Below are positions 1 to 8,982 of a DNA stretch of 52,562 nt, piece by piece. The notes under the pieces were generated by a model, which saw only the letters and a program-made list of their open reading frames with translations, did no database searches and was not told the DNA's origin. The translations under genes were made by a program, and so were the position numbers. The stretch is from Gordonia sp. 'Campus' (GTDB lineage: Bacteria > Actinomycetota > Actinomycetes > Mycobacteriales > Mycobacteriaceae), in NCBI RefSeq assembly GCF_022206305.1, contig NZ_JAKOIW010000025.1, positions 1 through 52,562 on the forward strand, read 5' to 3'. Each line of letters starts with the position of its first letter. Positions within the stretch are counted from its first letter, which is position 1.

Positions 1-183
1 CTTCGCGGGGGCGGCGGGAGGGGAGTCGGACGGGGCGGAGCCACCGTTCTCTCCGGGTTCGTAGTTCTTCAGAAGTTCATGCCAACTCGGATCCACCGAG
101 TTCGGGTCTTCTTTGAACTGCTGGTACATTTCCTCGACCAGCCACGTGTTCTGTCCGAAATCCGAAATCGAACTGCTGCTCAC
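1..183 (-). CDS. kgd: Kgd / SucA-like alpha-ketoglutarate decarboxylase-dehydrogenase, N-terminus only
   Basis: Only the first 61 codons are in the window; the gene runs off the left edge. The GTG start at 183 gives a peptide with FGQNTWLVEEMYQQFKEDP followed by SVDPSWHELL and then an Ala/Pro/Ser-rich linker. This is the N-terminal segment of the actinobacterial E1-E2 fusion protein that decarboxylates 2-oxoglutarate in the TCA cycle and docks its lipoyl partner. The Pro/Ala-rich linker that normally leads to the succinyltransferase domain has just begun. A GAGGCGA purine stretch lies about 10 bases before the GTG. The 130-base gap to the ABC transporter upstream can hold its own promoter. 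The family call is firm; the catalytic part cannot be checked. Confidence 0.9.
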   Translation of the reverse strand, partial: MSSSSISDFGQNTWLVEEMYQQFKEDPNSVDPSWHELLKNYEPGENGGSAPSDSPPAAPAK

Positions 184-313
184 AGCGGTATCTCGCCTCA
201 ATTCCCTGAAGGTGCCGGGTTTTCTGCCACGCTGTCGTCTCTCGTGAAGACTATCGGTGAACCATCTGCCGATGCTACGCGTCGTCGACTCGGTCACACC
301 TACCGACCTACTA

Positions 314-3300
314 CTACGGAGTCAGTTCCGACGCGCTCCGGGTGGACGGCGCCGGGGCTGCACCTGCGCTGGTGGGAGTGGGTGCGAACGGGTCGGGTAC
401 CACCGAGTCGTCGGGATCGACACCTGCATCCCAGAACCCGCGATACCTCTGTCCCAACGTCAACAGCTCGTCGTGTGTTCCGAGCTCGACGATGCGTCCG
501 CCGTCGACCACCGCGATCGCGTCGGCGCGCGCCGCGGTCGCGAGTCGATGCGCGACGATGACCGATGTGCGCCTGCGCGTCACCGCGCGGCCGGCCGCGA
601 GGACCTGCGCCTCGGTCGCCTGGTCGAGGGTGGCCGTCGCCTCGTCGAGAAGGAGCAGGTCGGGGTCGACGAGCTCGGCACGTGCCAGCGCGATCAACTG
701 CCGTTGCCCTGAGCTGAGTCCCTGCCCCCGCTCGCCGATCGGGTGGTTCATGCGGCCGGGCAGTGCCGAGATCATCGGCAGCGCCCCGACCGCGGCCGCG
801 GCTGCGGCGATCTCCGCGCGGGCCGCCCCGGGTCTGCCGTAGGCGATGTTGTCCGCCACGGTCCCGGTGAACAGGTGCGGCTCCTGCGGGACCAGTCCGA
901 GTCGTTGTCGATAGCGGGTGAGTTCGAAGTCGCCGATGTCGGTGCCGTCGACACGCACGCACCCGGAGGTGGGGTCGTAGAACCTGGCGAGGAGTTTGAC
1001 GATGGTCGACTTGCCGGCACCGGTGCGTCCCACCAGAGCCAGCGACGATCCGGGCGGGATGTGCAGGTCGACGTCGGCGAGGGCATCGGTCGATGACCCC
1101 GAGTAGCGGAACCCGACCCGCCGGAAGTCCACCTCGCCCTCGAAGCCGCCGGTCGGCGGAGCCAGCGACCGCGTGGAGGTGCGCAGGGAGCTCGGGGTCT
1201 GCAGCAGGTCGGCGATGCGACGCAGGCCGACCGATGCCTGCTGATATCCGTCGAACACCTGGGACAACTGCTGGACGGGACCGAACAACATCGTGAGGTA
1301 GAGGACGAATGCCACGAGGGTTCCCGCCGACAGGGAGCCGGAGGCGACCTGACCTGCACCCACCCCGAGGGCGACGGCGGTCGCGATGTCGGACATGAGC
1401 TGGATCAGCGGGAAGTACGTGGCGATGGCCCGCTGCGAGACCATCCGCGCCTCGACCCACTCCGCCGATCGCCCCGCGAACCGGACCTGTGCGGCGTCGG
1501 TCCGCAGATAGGACTGCGTGGTCTTGATGCCCGCGATGTTCTCCTGGAAATCGGCGTTGACCGTGCTGATGAGTTCCCGGGACCGGGTATAGGCGCGGCT
1601 CGCCACCCGCCGGAACACCACGGTCGCGACTATGAGGAGAGGGAACACCGGCAGTACGAGCAGGGCGAGGAGGGGGCCGGTGATGAGCAGCGCGACGATG
1701 ACGCCGAGCAGGGTCAGCACAGCGACGATCGCGGAGGTGAGGCCCGTCTGCAAGAAGGTCGACAGCGCGTCGATGTCGGTGGTCATCCGCGTCATGATGC
1801 GGCCGGAGAGCTCGCGCTCGTAGTAGTCCAGGCCCAGTCGCTGGATGTGGGCGTAGCTGCGTATGCGAAGTCCGAAGAGCACGCGTTCACCCGCGCGGGT
1901 CGAGGTGATGACCATCGCCGACGCGGCGGCCCATCCGATGCCGACCAGGACGGCCCCGGCGAGCGTGGCCTCCCACAGCGTGGATCGGTCGGATCGGCCC
2001 GCGGCGTCGATGACCGCGCGGGCGATGCTCGGGAAGGCGAGGCCGACGAGGGTGTCGATCGCGATCGCCACCAGCGCGGCCGCGAGCAGCAGGCGCACCG
2101 GACGAAGGAGGCCCCGCAGGCTGAAGACCGGGTTCTCGCGGCGCGCCGCATCGACGTCGACGTCCGGGTCCTCGTCGGCCGGGGGCAGCGCGTCCACGCT
2201 CGCCCGCAGCTCCGGCGTGGCGGGCATCGACCCCAGGGCGCTGGCGACTCCGCCGCCACGACCTGTCCGGCTCCCCGCGCCGGCGCCCGCACGCGTCACC
2301 GGCGTCCCGGGGTCATCGGATCGGACCGGGGGCCAGAGCGTGTCGATGTCGTACGGCAAATCCTGATCGCGCGCCGGGGCTGACGGGGGACCGTCGGCGG
2401 GATCGGGACCGGCGCTCGTCATCAGCTCCCGGAACCGGGGCGAGGTCGCCTCCAGTTCGGCGAGCGTCCCGAGCGCGGTGATCCGGCCGTCGTCGAGCAC
2501 CGCGATGCGGTCGGCGAGAACGAGGGTCGACCGTCGATGCGCGAGGACGAGCATCGTGCGATCTCCGCGGCGGAGTCGGGCCAGGATGCGTGACTCGGTG
2601 GTCGCGTCCACCGCGGAGGTGGCGTCGTCGAGCACGAGGATGCGTGGGTCGGCGAACAGTGCGCGCGCGAGGGCGATGCGTTGACGCTGGCCCCCGGACA
2701 GGGTGAGGCCGCGCTCGCCGATGACCGTGTCGTATCCGTCGGGCAGTGCCTCGATGAACTCCTCGGCATCGGCGGCCGCCGCGGCCGCGCGCACCCGGTC
2801 TACGACGTCGGCGCCCGTCGCGGCAGGACCCATCGCGATGTTCGCGGTGATGGTGTCGGAGAACAGGAACGGCTCGTCGAAGACGATGGCCATCGCGCGG
2901 TGAAGCGTCCCCGGGGCGATGTCGTCGAGGGCGTACAGGTCGCCGCCGCCCGCGTCGTCGCCGATGATCGAGATCACGCCGGCGTCCGGCCGCTCGAACC
3001 GGCTCACCAGATCCGCGATGGTCGATTTCCCCGAGCCGGGCGGGCCGACGACGGCCACGCACTCGCCAGGGTTGATCCGGAGGTCGATGCCCGCGAGGAC
3101 GGCGGGCGGGTCGTCGGCGTCGTGGGTGTGATGGGCGAACTCGACACCCGAGAGGTTCAGCCCGAGCGGCCCCTCGGGTAGGGCGCCGGATGCGGTGTTG
3201 CCGGGGTCCTGCGGGTGGTCGATGACGTCGTAGACACGTTCGACGGCGGCGCGCGCGAGTTGTGCGTTGACGATGAGGTTCGTGAGCAGGCGGGCGATCC

Positions 3301-4240
3301 CGGTCATGGTGGCGACATAGGTGCTGAACGCCAGGAACGTGCCGGCCGTGATCCGGTCGGTCATCGTGAGGTACCCGCCGACGACGATCACCCCCACCAT
3401 GCCCAGCTGCGGGATCGCGGCCAGCGTGGGGGCGAAGCGGGCGTTGATGCGGGCGGCACGCAGGCGGCGGGCGTACACTGTCCGGCAGCGGTCGACCAGC
3501 CCGTCGACCGCGCGGTCCTCCTGGCCGAATCCCTTCACGACCCGCACTCCGGTGACGGTCTCCTCGACGTGCTGGGCGACGTCGGCCGCGGACTGCTGCG
3601 CCGACCAGGTGGCCGCGAACAGACGACGCCGGGTGCGTAGCACCTCGACGGCGATCAGGGGGACGATGACCAGGGCGACGGCCGTCAGCAGCGGCGACAG
3701 GTAGGCCATGATGCCCAGCGCGACAATCATCTGCACCGCCGCGCCCATCGACAGCGGCGCCATGGCGAGAAGGCTCTGCACCACCTGGATGTCGGAGATG
3801 GATCGGGACACGATCTGCCCGGTGCGTATCTGGTGCTGGCTCCGGCCGTCGAGGTGCAGCAGCGTGTCGAGCAGCCGGACCCGCAGTGTGTTCTGGACGT
3901 TGATCGCGAGGCGCCCGGCGAAGACGCGGCGTCCGACGTGGCAGGCGTAACGGATGACGGCGAGCACGACGAGCGCGGCGATGATCGTGTTCAGCGAGAG
4001 ATCGTCGTCGACGACGCCGGTGGCGTGGTCGATCGCCGCCTTCGCCAGGAGTGGGACCCCGACATCCACGCCGACCGCGATCATCGTGACGCTCATCGTC
4101 ACGATGACGATGCGGCGGTATCGCCACGACTCGCGGACCAGTTTGCGGATCCAGCCCGATGTGCCGGAGGCGGATTCGGCCGGGGCCGCCGCGGGGGTGG
4201 CGGTCTCGGACGGAGTTCGCGGAGGAGGCCCCGCCGTCAC
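314..4240 (-). CDS. Fused double ABC exporter (TMD-NBD-TMD-NBD) with one degenerate ATP site
   Basis: A single chain of about 1308 residues carries two complete ABC exporter halves joined by a Pro/Gly/Asp-rich linker (about residues 610-700). Each half has a six-helix membrane domain followed by an ATPase domain. NBD1 has Walker A GPPGSGKST (about 399), signature LSGGQ (about 514) and Walker B ILVLDDATS, where Asp replaces the catalytic Glu; its Q-loop reads VFDEP instead of VPQEP. NBD2 has GRTGAGKST (about 1071), signature LSSGQ (about 1175) and the normal LLLLDEAT. In M. tuberculosis two adjacent genes (Rv1273c, Rv1272c as I recall) encode comparable halves. The start is set at GTG 4240, which overlaps the EcsC stop by four bases; GTG 4303 is possible. 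Substrate unknown. Confidence 0.88.
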   Translation of the reverse strand: MTAGPPPRTPSETATPAAAPAESASGTSGWIRKLVRESWRYRRIVIVTMSVTMIAVGVDVGVPLLAKAAIDHATGVVDDDLSLNTIIAALVVLAVIRYACHVGRRVFAGRLAINVQNTLRVRLLDTLLHLDGRSQHQIRTGQIVSRSISDIQVVQSLLAMAPLSMGAAVQMIVALGIMAYLSPLLTAVALVIVPLIAVEVLRTRRRLFAATWSAQQSAADVAQHVEETVTGVRVVKGFGQEDRAVDGLVDRCRTVYARRLRAARINARFAPTLAAIPQLGMVGVIVVGGYLTMTDRITAGTFLAFSTYVATMTGIARLLTNLIVNAQLARAAVERVYDVIDHPQDPGNTASGALPEGPLGLNLSGVEFAHHTHDADDPPAVLAGIDLRINPGECVAVVGPPGSGKSTIADLVSRFERPDAGVISIIGDDAGGGDLYALDDIAPGTLHRAMAIVFDEPFLFSDTITANIAMGPAATGADVVDRVRAAAAAADAEEFIEALPDGYDTVIGERGLTLSGGQRQRIALARALFADPRILVLDDATSAVDATTESRILARLRRGDRTMLVLAHRRSTLVLADRIAVLDDGRITALGTLAELEATSPRFRELMTSAGPDPADGPPSAPARDQDLPYDIDTLWPPVRSDDPGTPVTRAGAGAGSRTGRGGGVASALGSMPATPELRASVDALPPADEDPDVDVDAARRENPVFSLRGLLRPVRLLLAAALVAIAIDTLVGLAFPSIARAVIDAAGRSDRSTLWEATLAGAVLVGIGWAAASAMVITSTRAGERVLFGLRIRSYAHIQRLGLDYYERELSGRIMTRMTTDIDALSTFLQTGLTSAIVAVLTLLGVIVALLITGPLLALLVLPVFPLLIVATVVFRRVASRAYTRSRELISTVNADFQENIAGIKTTQSYLRTDAAQVRFAGRSAEWVEARMVSQRAIATYFPLIQLMSDIATAVALGVGAGQVASGSLSAGTLVAFVLYLTMLFGPVQQLSQVFDGYQQASVGLRRIADLLQTPSSLRTSTRSLAPPTGGFEGEVDFRRVGFRYSGSSTDALADVDLHIPPGSSLALVGRTGAGKSTIVKLLARFYDPTSGCVRVDGTDIGDFELTRYRQRLGLVPQEPHLFTGTVADNIAYGRPGAARAEIAAAAAAVGALPMISALPGRMNHPIGERGQGLSSGQRQLIALARAELVDPDLLLLDEATATLDQATEAQVLAAGRAVTRRRTSVIVAHRLATAARADAIAVVDGGRIVELGTHDELLTLGQRYRGFWDAGVDPDDSVVPDPFAPTPTSAGAAPAPSTRSASELTP

Positions 4241-4995
4241 CACGAACCGGGCGGGAGCGGGTCCGGAGTCGGCGACTCGACGAAGTCGACGTCGATCACC
4301 CACGTCCGGGGTGCCGGGCCGAACGCCTGCCGTGCGTTGTGGACGACCTTGCGTCCCAGCGCCCGACTGCCCGCTCCGCCGATGACGGCGCCGATGCCTG
4401 CGGGCATCAGTTTTCCGAAGATCAGCGGCGCGCGGCGGATCGCGTACTTGCGGACCAGTTTGTTCACCAGTGTCTTGTTGAGTTTGGTGATCGCGCCGGA
4501 CGGCAGCGCGGCGCCGCCGAGCCGGCGCAGGGCACCGCCGCCTGTGCCGACGACGCGTCCGAGGGCGAGTACGCCTTCCTCACCGAGCGCGACGGTCATG
4601 ACCAGTGCCTTGCGACGCTCGGACTCGTGGACCGGGATGCCGTGCACCTCCGCGATGGACAGCGCCAGGAGAGCGGACGCCTCGAGGAAGAAGGCGGTGT
4701 CGCCGGTCATCGCACCGAAGGCGGTGACGGTCCCGACGCCGGGTACCGCGGCGGCCGCCCCGACCGCGCCGCCCGAGCCGGTGACCGCGTTGAGGTAGCG
4801 CTTCTCCAGACGCTCGACGATCTGCGCCGGCGAGTCGTCGGGGTACTTGCGGCGCAGCGAGTCCACATATTTCTTCACCGCGGGCGCCTGGAGGCGTTGG
4901 GCTCGATCGAGGAGCCCGCCGGTCACCTCGACCGCCTTGCCCGGGGGCGTGCGGCCCTTCTCGGTCGAAGTCCCGTGGGGCGTCTTGTCTCTCAT
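4237..4995 (-). CDS. EcsC-family protein
   Basis: The 252-residue protein has a polar N-terminus. A Gly/Ala-rich central segment (about residues 73-115, with GVGTVTAFGAMTGDTAFFLEAS) follows, then a hydrophobic Ala/Gly stretch near 195-215. This pattern fits the EcsC family, named after a gene of the Bacillus ecs ABC-transporter operon; the biochemical role of the family is unclear. The ATG overlaps the stop of the upstream reductase (ATGA) and its own stop overlaps the ABC exporter start (GTGA). The three genes therefore look translationally coupled in one minus-strand operon. Family assignment is by pattern and context and is moderately sure. Confidence 0.65.
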   Translation of the reverse strand: MRDKTPHGTSTEKGRTPPGKAVEVTGGLLDRAQRLQAPAVKKYVDSLRRKYPDDSPAQIVERLEKRYLNAVTGSGGAVGAAAAVPGVGTVTAFGAMTGDTAFFLEASALLALSIAEVHGIPVHESERRKALVMTVALGEEGVLALGRVVGTGGGALRRLGGAALPSGAITKLNKTLVNKLVRKYAIRRAPLIFGKLMPAGIGAVIGGAGSRALGRKVVHNARQAFGPAPRTWVIDVDFVESPTPDPLPPGSW

Positions 4996-6065
4996 GAGGT
5001 CGGGGCCCCGTCCTCGTCGGGCACGACCTCGGAGGGCGGTGGCGGGCCGGGGGGCGTGCCGTCACCGAACGGACGGCCGCCGAGCTCCTCCCGGTGGTGC
5101 GGGGTGAGCCAGTTCCGCAGATCGGGGCCCTTCGGCACGATCTGGGTGGGGTTCACATCCGTGTGGACGATGTAGTAGTGCTGCTTGATCTGGGTGAAGT
5201 CGGTGGTGTCGCCGAACCCCGGGGTCTGGAAGAGGTCGCGGGCGTACCCCCACAGCACGGGCATCTCGCTCAACTTGCTCCGGTTGCACTTGAAGTGGCC
5301 GTGGTAGACCGCGTCGAAGCGGGCGAGGGTGGTGAAGAGGCGGACGTCGGCCTCGGTGATGGTGTCGCCCACCAGGAACCGCTGGGTGGCGAGCCGCTCG
5401 GACAGCTCGTCCAGCTTGGTGAACAACCGGTCGTAGGCGGCGTCGTAGCCCTCCTGGCTGCCGGCGAAACCGCATCGGTACACACCGTTGTTGACCTCGG
5501 TGTAGATGCCGTGGCTGACCTCGTCGATCTCGTCCCGCAGACGTTCGGGGTAGAGCTCGGGCGCGCCGTCGCGGTGGAAGGCGGTCCACTCCAGCGAGAA
5601 GTCGATGGTGATCTGTGGGAAGTCGTTGGTGACGACTTCGCCGGTCGGGATGTCGACGATCGCGGGAACCGTGATGCCCTTGGGGTAACCCGGGATCCGC
5701 TTCTCGTAGGCGTCCTTGAGTCGGGGGATCTGCAGGACCGGATCGAGACCCCCGGGATCCAGATCGAATGTCCACGAGTTCTTGTCGTGGGTGGGTCCGC
5801 ACAGGCCGAGTGAGATCGCATCCTCGAGACCGAGAAGTCTGCGGACGATCAGGGTGCGGTTCGCCCACGGGCAGGCGCGCGCCGCGACGAGGCGGTACCG
5901 CCCCGCCTCGACCGGGTATCCGTCGCGACCATCGGCCGTGATACGGGTCTCGATGTACTTCGTGTCGCGCACGAATTCCTGGCCGGTCATCACGTACGAA
6001 CCCTGTTCGTCTCCGGCGGCGCCGGTCTGCTCGGAGGCGGTGGTCTGCTCGGACTCGGTGCTCAT
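4992..6065 (-). CDS. Glutathionyl-hydroquinone reductase-like protein (xi-class GST, ECM4/YqjG family)
   Basis: This 357-residue protein has a thioredoxin-like N-terminal half containing ARACPWANRT (about residues 68-77), the Cys-Pro-Trp motif of xi-class glutathione transferases that reduce S-glutathionyl-hydroquinones. The C-terminal helical half has RFLVGDTITEADVRLF, a typical GST N-capping region, followed by YHGHFKCN, also conserved in this family. The ATG at 6065 is preceded by GGAG at a normal distance. The frame stays open far upstream but opposite the MFS gene, so that extension is not used. Mycobacteriales normally use mycothiol, so the true thiol partner is uncertain. It is the first gene of the minus-strand operon with the EcsC and ABC genes. 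Confidence 0.85.
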   Translation of the reverse strand: MSTESEQTTASEQTGAAGDEQGSYVMTGQEFVRDTKYIETRITADGRDGYPVEAGRYRLVAARACPWANRTLIVRRLLGLEDAISLGLCGPTHDKNSWTFDLDPGGLDPVLQIPRLKDAYEKRIPGYPKGITVPAIVDIPTGEVVTNDFPQITIDFSLEWTAFHRDGAPELYPERLRDEIDEVSHGIYTEVNNGVYRCGFAGSQEGYDAAYDRLFTKLDELSERLATQRFLVGDTITEADVRLFTTLARFDAVYHGHFKCNRSKLSEMPVLWGYARDLFQTPGFGDTTDFTQIKQHYYIVHTDVNPTQIVPKGPDLRNWLTPHHREELGGRPFGDGTPPGPPPPSEVVPDEDGAPTS

Positions 6066-6197
6066 GCTCTCCACAGTAATGATCCGGGGCGACACGAGGC
6101 GCCGGACGCGTCCGGCATCCCCTGGCTGGGATCGGCCGCCCGCCGTCCCGCGGTCGAGCGCGACGGGAGTGAATCGGACAGGTCTAGCATCGGGCAG

Positions 6198-7745
6198 ATG
6201 CGATCCAGCGACGCCCCCCACGGCGAGGTCAGGGCACCCGAAGAGACCGTCACCACCCGGCCCTGGGCGGCGATGTTGGCGCTCTGCATCGGTTTCTTCA
6301 TGATCCTCGTCGACATGACGATCGTGGCGGTCGCCCAACCGCGCATCCAGTCCGATCTCGGCACCGACGTCAACGGGGTCGTCTGGGTCACCAGTGCGTA
6401 TCTGCTCACCTACGCAGTGCCGCTGCTGATCACCGGCAGGCTCGGCGACAAGTTCGGGCCGAAGACGATCTACCAGATCGGTCTGGCGGTGTTCACCGTC
6501 GCGAGTCTGTGGTGTGGCCTGTCGTCGTCGATCGGTGAACTCATCGCGGCGCGCGCCCTGCAGGGCGTGGGGGCGGCGCTGATCACCCCGCAGACGATGG
6601 CCCTGATCACCCGGATCTTCCCGGCGGAGAAGCGCGGCGCCGCCATGGGCGTCTGGGGCACGGTCGCCGGCGTCGCGACGCTGGTGGGACCGCTGCTGGG
6701 CGGGGTGCTGACCGATGCGTTCGGGTGGGAGTGGATCTTCTTCATCAATCTCCCGGTCGGTGTCGTCGGACTCGTCCTGGCCGCGATCCTCGTCCCGCGC
6801 GTCGGGACCAACGACCACCAGTTCGACTGGATCGGCGTCGCATTGTCGGCGGTCGGACTCTCCGCGCTCGTCTTCGGCATCCAGGAGGGCGAGAAATTCG
6901 CCTGGAGCGCCTGGATCTGGGTGCTGATCCTCGGCGGCCTCGCCGTGCTCGCGGCATTCGTATACTGGCAGTCCAGGATTCGCACCGAACCACTGGTGCC
7001 GCTGTCGTTGTTCCGCGATCGCAACTTCTCGCTGGCGACCATCGGCATCGCGTCGATGGGGTTCGCGGTGTCGGCGATGATGATCCCGTTGACGTTCTTC
7101 CTGCAGCTCGTCGGCGGGATGTCGCCGACCGAGTCGGCGGTCGTACTCGTCCCGATGGCGGTGCTCACCGGTGTTCTCGCCCCGATCGTCGGACGAATCG
7201 TCGACCGCGTCCACCCGCGCACGATCGTGTCCTCGGCGTTGCTGTTGAACGCGGTGGCGATCGGCTGGCTCGGCGTGGTGGCCCGGCCCGACACACCGGT
7301 CTGGTTGATCGTCGTCCCGCTCTGTCTGATGGGTGTCGCCTCGGCAGGCATCTGGGCACCCCTCGCCGCGACCGCGACACGCAACCTGCCGTGGCATCAG
7401 GCGGGAGCCGGTGCTGGTGTCTACAACACGCTGCGCGTGATCGGTTCCGTGCTGGGCGCGGCGATGATCGGCGCGCTCCTGCAGACCCGATTGGCGGCCG
7501 AGCTGCCCGGCATCGATGACGCCGCCGCCCAGGACGGGGGGAGCGGGCAACTCCCGGAGTTCCTCCGGGAGGGCTTCGCGACCGCCATGGGCCAGTCCCT
7601 GTACCTGCCGGCCGCGGCCCTGCTGGTCGGCGTCGTCGCGACCTTCTTCTTCGTGCGGCCCGCGCATCAGACTCTTCCGCCGCAGGTCGTCGACCCGCAG
7701 ACACCGGGTAGCACGACTCACACCGTGGGGGTGCCCGGCGCCTGA
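6198..7745 (+). CDS. MFS drug exporter, DHA2 (14-helix) family
   Basis: The 515-residue protein is almost entirely hydrophobic helices. It carries the DHA2/EmrB-QacA hallmarks: FMILVDMTIVAVAQP in helix 1 (motif D1), GRLGDKFGPK in the first cytoplasmic loop (motif A) and GVWGTVAGVATLVGPLLGG in helix 5 (motif C of antiporters). Such proteins use the proton gradient to expel drugs or metabolites; the substrate is not predictable. A similar gene (Rv1250, from memory) lies near kgd in M. tuberculosis. TAGCAT at 6185-6190 ends only seven bases before the ATG, suggesting a leaderless transcript. It is divergent from the reductase gene, with 132 bases between them. Confidence 0.88.
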   Translation: MRSSDAPHGEVRAPEETVTTRPWAAMLALCIGFFMILVDMTIVAVAQPRIQSDLGTDVNGVVWVTSAYLLTYAVPLLITGRLGDKFGPKTIYQIGLAVFTVASLWCGLSSSIGELIAARALQGVGAALITPQTMALITRIFPAEKRGAAMGVWGTVAGVATLVGPLLGGVLTDAFGWEWIFFINLPVGVVGLVLAAILVPRVGTNDHQFDWIGVALSAVGLSALVFGIQEGEKFAWSAWIWVLILGGLAVLAAFVYWQSRIRTEPLVPLSLFRDRNFSLATIGIASMGFAVSAMMIPLTFFLQLVGGMSPTESAVVLVPMAVLTGVLAPIVGRIVDRVHPRTIVSSALLLNAVAIGWLGVVARPDTPVWLIVVPLCLMGVASAGIWAPLAATATRNLPWHQAGAGAGVYNTLRVIGSVLGAAMIGALLQTRLAAELPGIDDAAAQDGGSGQLPEFLREGFATAMGQSLYLPAAALLVGVVATFFFVRPAHQTLPPQVVDPQTPGSTTHTVGVPGA

Positions 7746-7778
7746 GCGCGCGTCCCACGATCTGTCGGGGCCCGACCG

Positions 7779-7784
7779 TAAAGT
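7779..7784 (+). promoter_or_regulatory. Candidate -10 element (TAAAGT) for leaderless sbcD
   Basis: TAAAGT ends seven bases before the ATG of sbcD, so transcription would begin at or next to the start codon. No Shine-Dalgarno sequence is present upstream of that ATG. No convincing -35 hexamer is seen. Confidence 0.4.
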
Positions 7785-7791
7785 TGCGCCC

Positions 7792-8982
7792 ATGCGGATC
7801 GTGCACACCTCCGACTGGCATCTGGGCCGGACGTTCCACGGAGTCGAGCTGCTCGCCGATCAGCGGCGCGCACTATCGCATCTCGCGGCCGTCGTCGCCG
7901 CGGAGTCGGCCGACGTGGTGATCGTCGCCGGTGATGTCTACGATCGGTCGGTCCCGTCCGCAGACGCGGTGCGGGTCTACGACGAGGGGCTCGCCGAGAT
8001 CGCCGCCGCCGGAGCGCAGATCGTCGTCACGTCGGGTAACCACGATTCGCCGACGCGCCTCGGTGCCGGGTCCGGGTTCGCGGCCGCGGGCGGCCTGCAC
8101 CTGCGGACCTCGATCACCGACATCGACCGCCCGGTTCTCCTCTCCGACGCGCACGGTGAGGTGGCCTTCTACGGCATCCCGTACCTCGAGCCGGACACCG
8201 CCCGGCACCATCTGGACGTGCCCTCACCCTGTGGTCACACGGCCGTGCTGGATGCCGCGATGGTGCGTATACGAGCGGATCTGGCCGTGCGGCAGTCGCG
8301 TTCGGTGGTGGTGGCGCACGCGTTCGTGAGCGGGGCGGCGGCAACGGGGTCGGAGCGTTCCATCAGCGTCGGGGGAGTGGAGACCGTTCCGGCCGAGACC
8401 TTCTCGGGCGCCGATTATGTGGCGCTCGGGCATCTGCACTCGCCGCAGCGGGTGGCCGAGTCCGTGCGTTACAGCGGATCACTCCTGCCGTACTCGTTCG
8501 GCGAACGCACCCACCGCAAGGCGGTGCTGATCGTCGATCTCGATGCGTCCGGGGTCGCCCAGGTACGGGCGCACGAGATGCCGGTCGTCCGCGAACTCAG
8601 TTCTCTCACCGGGACTCTGGCCGATCTGCTGACCGAGGAACGGTTCGGGTCGGCCCAGGATCACTACGTCGAGGTCACGCTCACCGACGCGGTGCGCCCG
8701 ACCGACGCCATGCGCCGCCTCCGGGAACGCTTCCCGTTCGCCGTGCATGTGCAGTGGGATCGTCCCCACAGCGGTTCCGGTGTCGACTATCGGTCGCGGG
8801 TTCGCGGACGCAGTGACGCCGAGATCGTCGCCTCCTTCATCGAGGACGTCCGGGACGCGCCCACCAAGGGAGAACGGGTCCTCATCGAGCGTGCGCTGCG
8901 TGCCGTGGTCGGCGAGCCCGAGTCCGACGCCGCCGAACTCACGCTGTTCGACATCGAGGCGATCGTCGCGGAGTCGGCGTGA
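7792..8982 (+). CDS. sbcD: SbcD exonuclease subunit (Mre11-type metallophosphatase)
   Basis: This 396-residue protein is the nuclease half of the SbcCD complex, which cleaves DNA hairpins and blocked ends during repair. All metallophosphoesterase motifs are present in order: SDWHLG (residues 7-12), AGDVYDR (about 48), SGNHDSP (about 84), VVAHAFVSG (about 179) and ALGHLHSPQ (about 214). The ATG at 7792 begins MRIVHTSDWHLG, exactly where the family begins, although the frame is open further upstream inside the MFS gene. Its TGA overlaps the sbcC GTG by four bases, so the two subunits are translationally coupled. Confidence 0.95.
   Translation: MRIVHTSDWHLGRTFHGVELLADQRRALSHLAAVVAAESADVVIVAGDVYDRSVPSADAVRVYDEGLAEIAAAGAQIVVTSGNHDSPTRLGAGSGFAAAGGLHLRTSITDIDRPVLLSDAHGEVAFYGIPYLEPDTARHHLDVPSPCGHTAVLDAAMVRIRADLAVRQSRSVVVAHAFVSGAAATGSERSISVGGVETVPAETFSGADYVALGHLHSPQRVAESVRYSGSLLPYSFGERTHRKAVLIVDLDASGVAQVRAHEMPVVRELSSLTGTLADLLTEERFGSAQDHYVEVTLTDAVRPTDAMRRLRERFPFAVHVQWDRPHSGSGVDYRSRVRGRSDAEIVASFIEDVRDAPTKGERVLIERALRAVVGEPESDAAELTLFDIEAIVAESA

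Noticed and set aside
6066..7808. Long open minus-strand frame continuing upstream of the reductase gene
   Set aside because: It lies opposite the MFS gene, is rich in Arg/Asp/His with no family motifs, and the reductase has a good start with GGAG at 6065.
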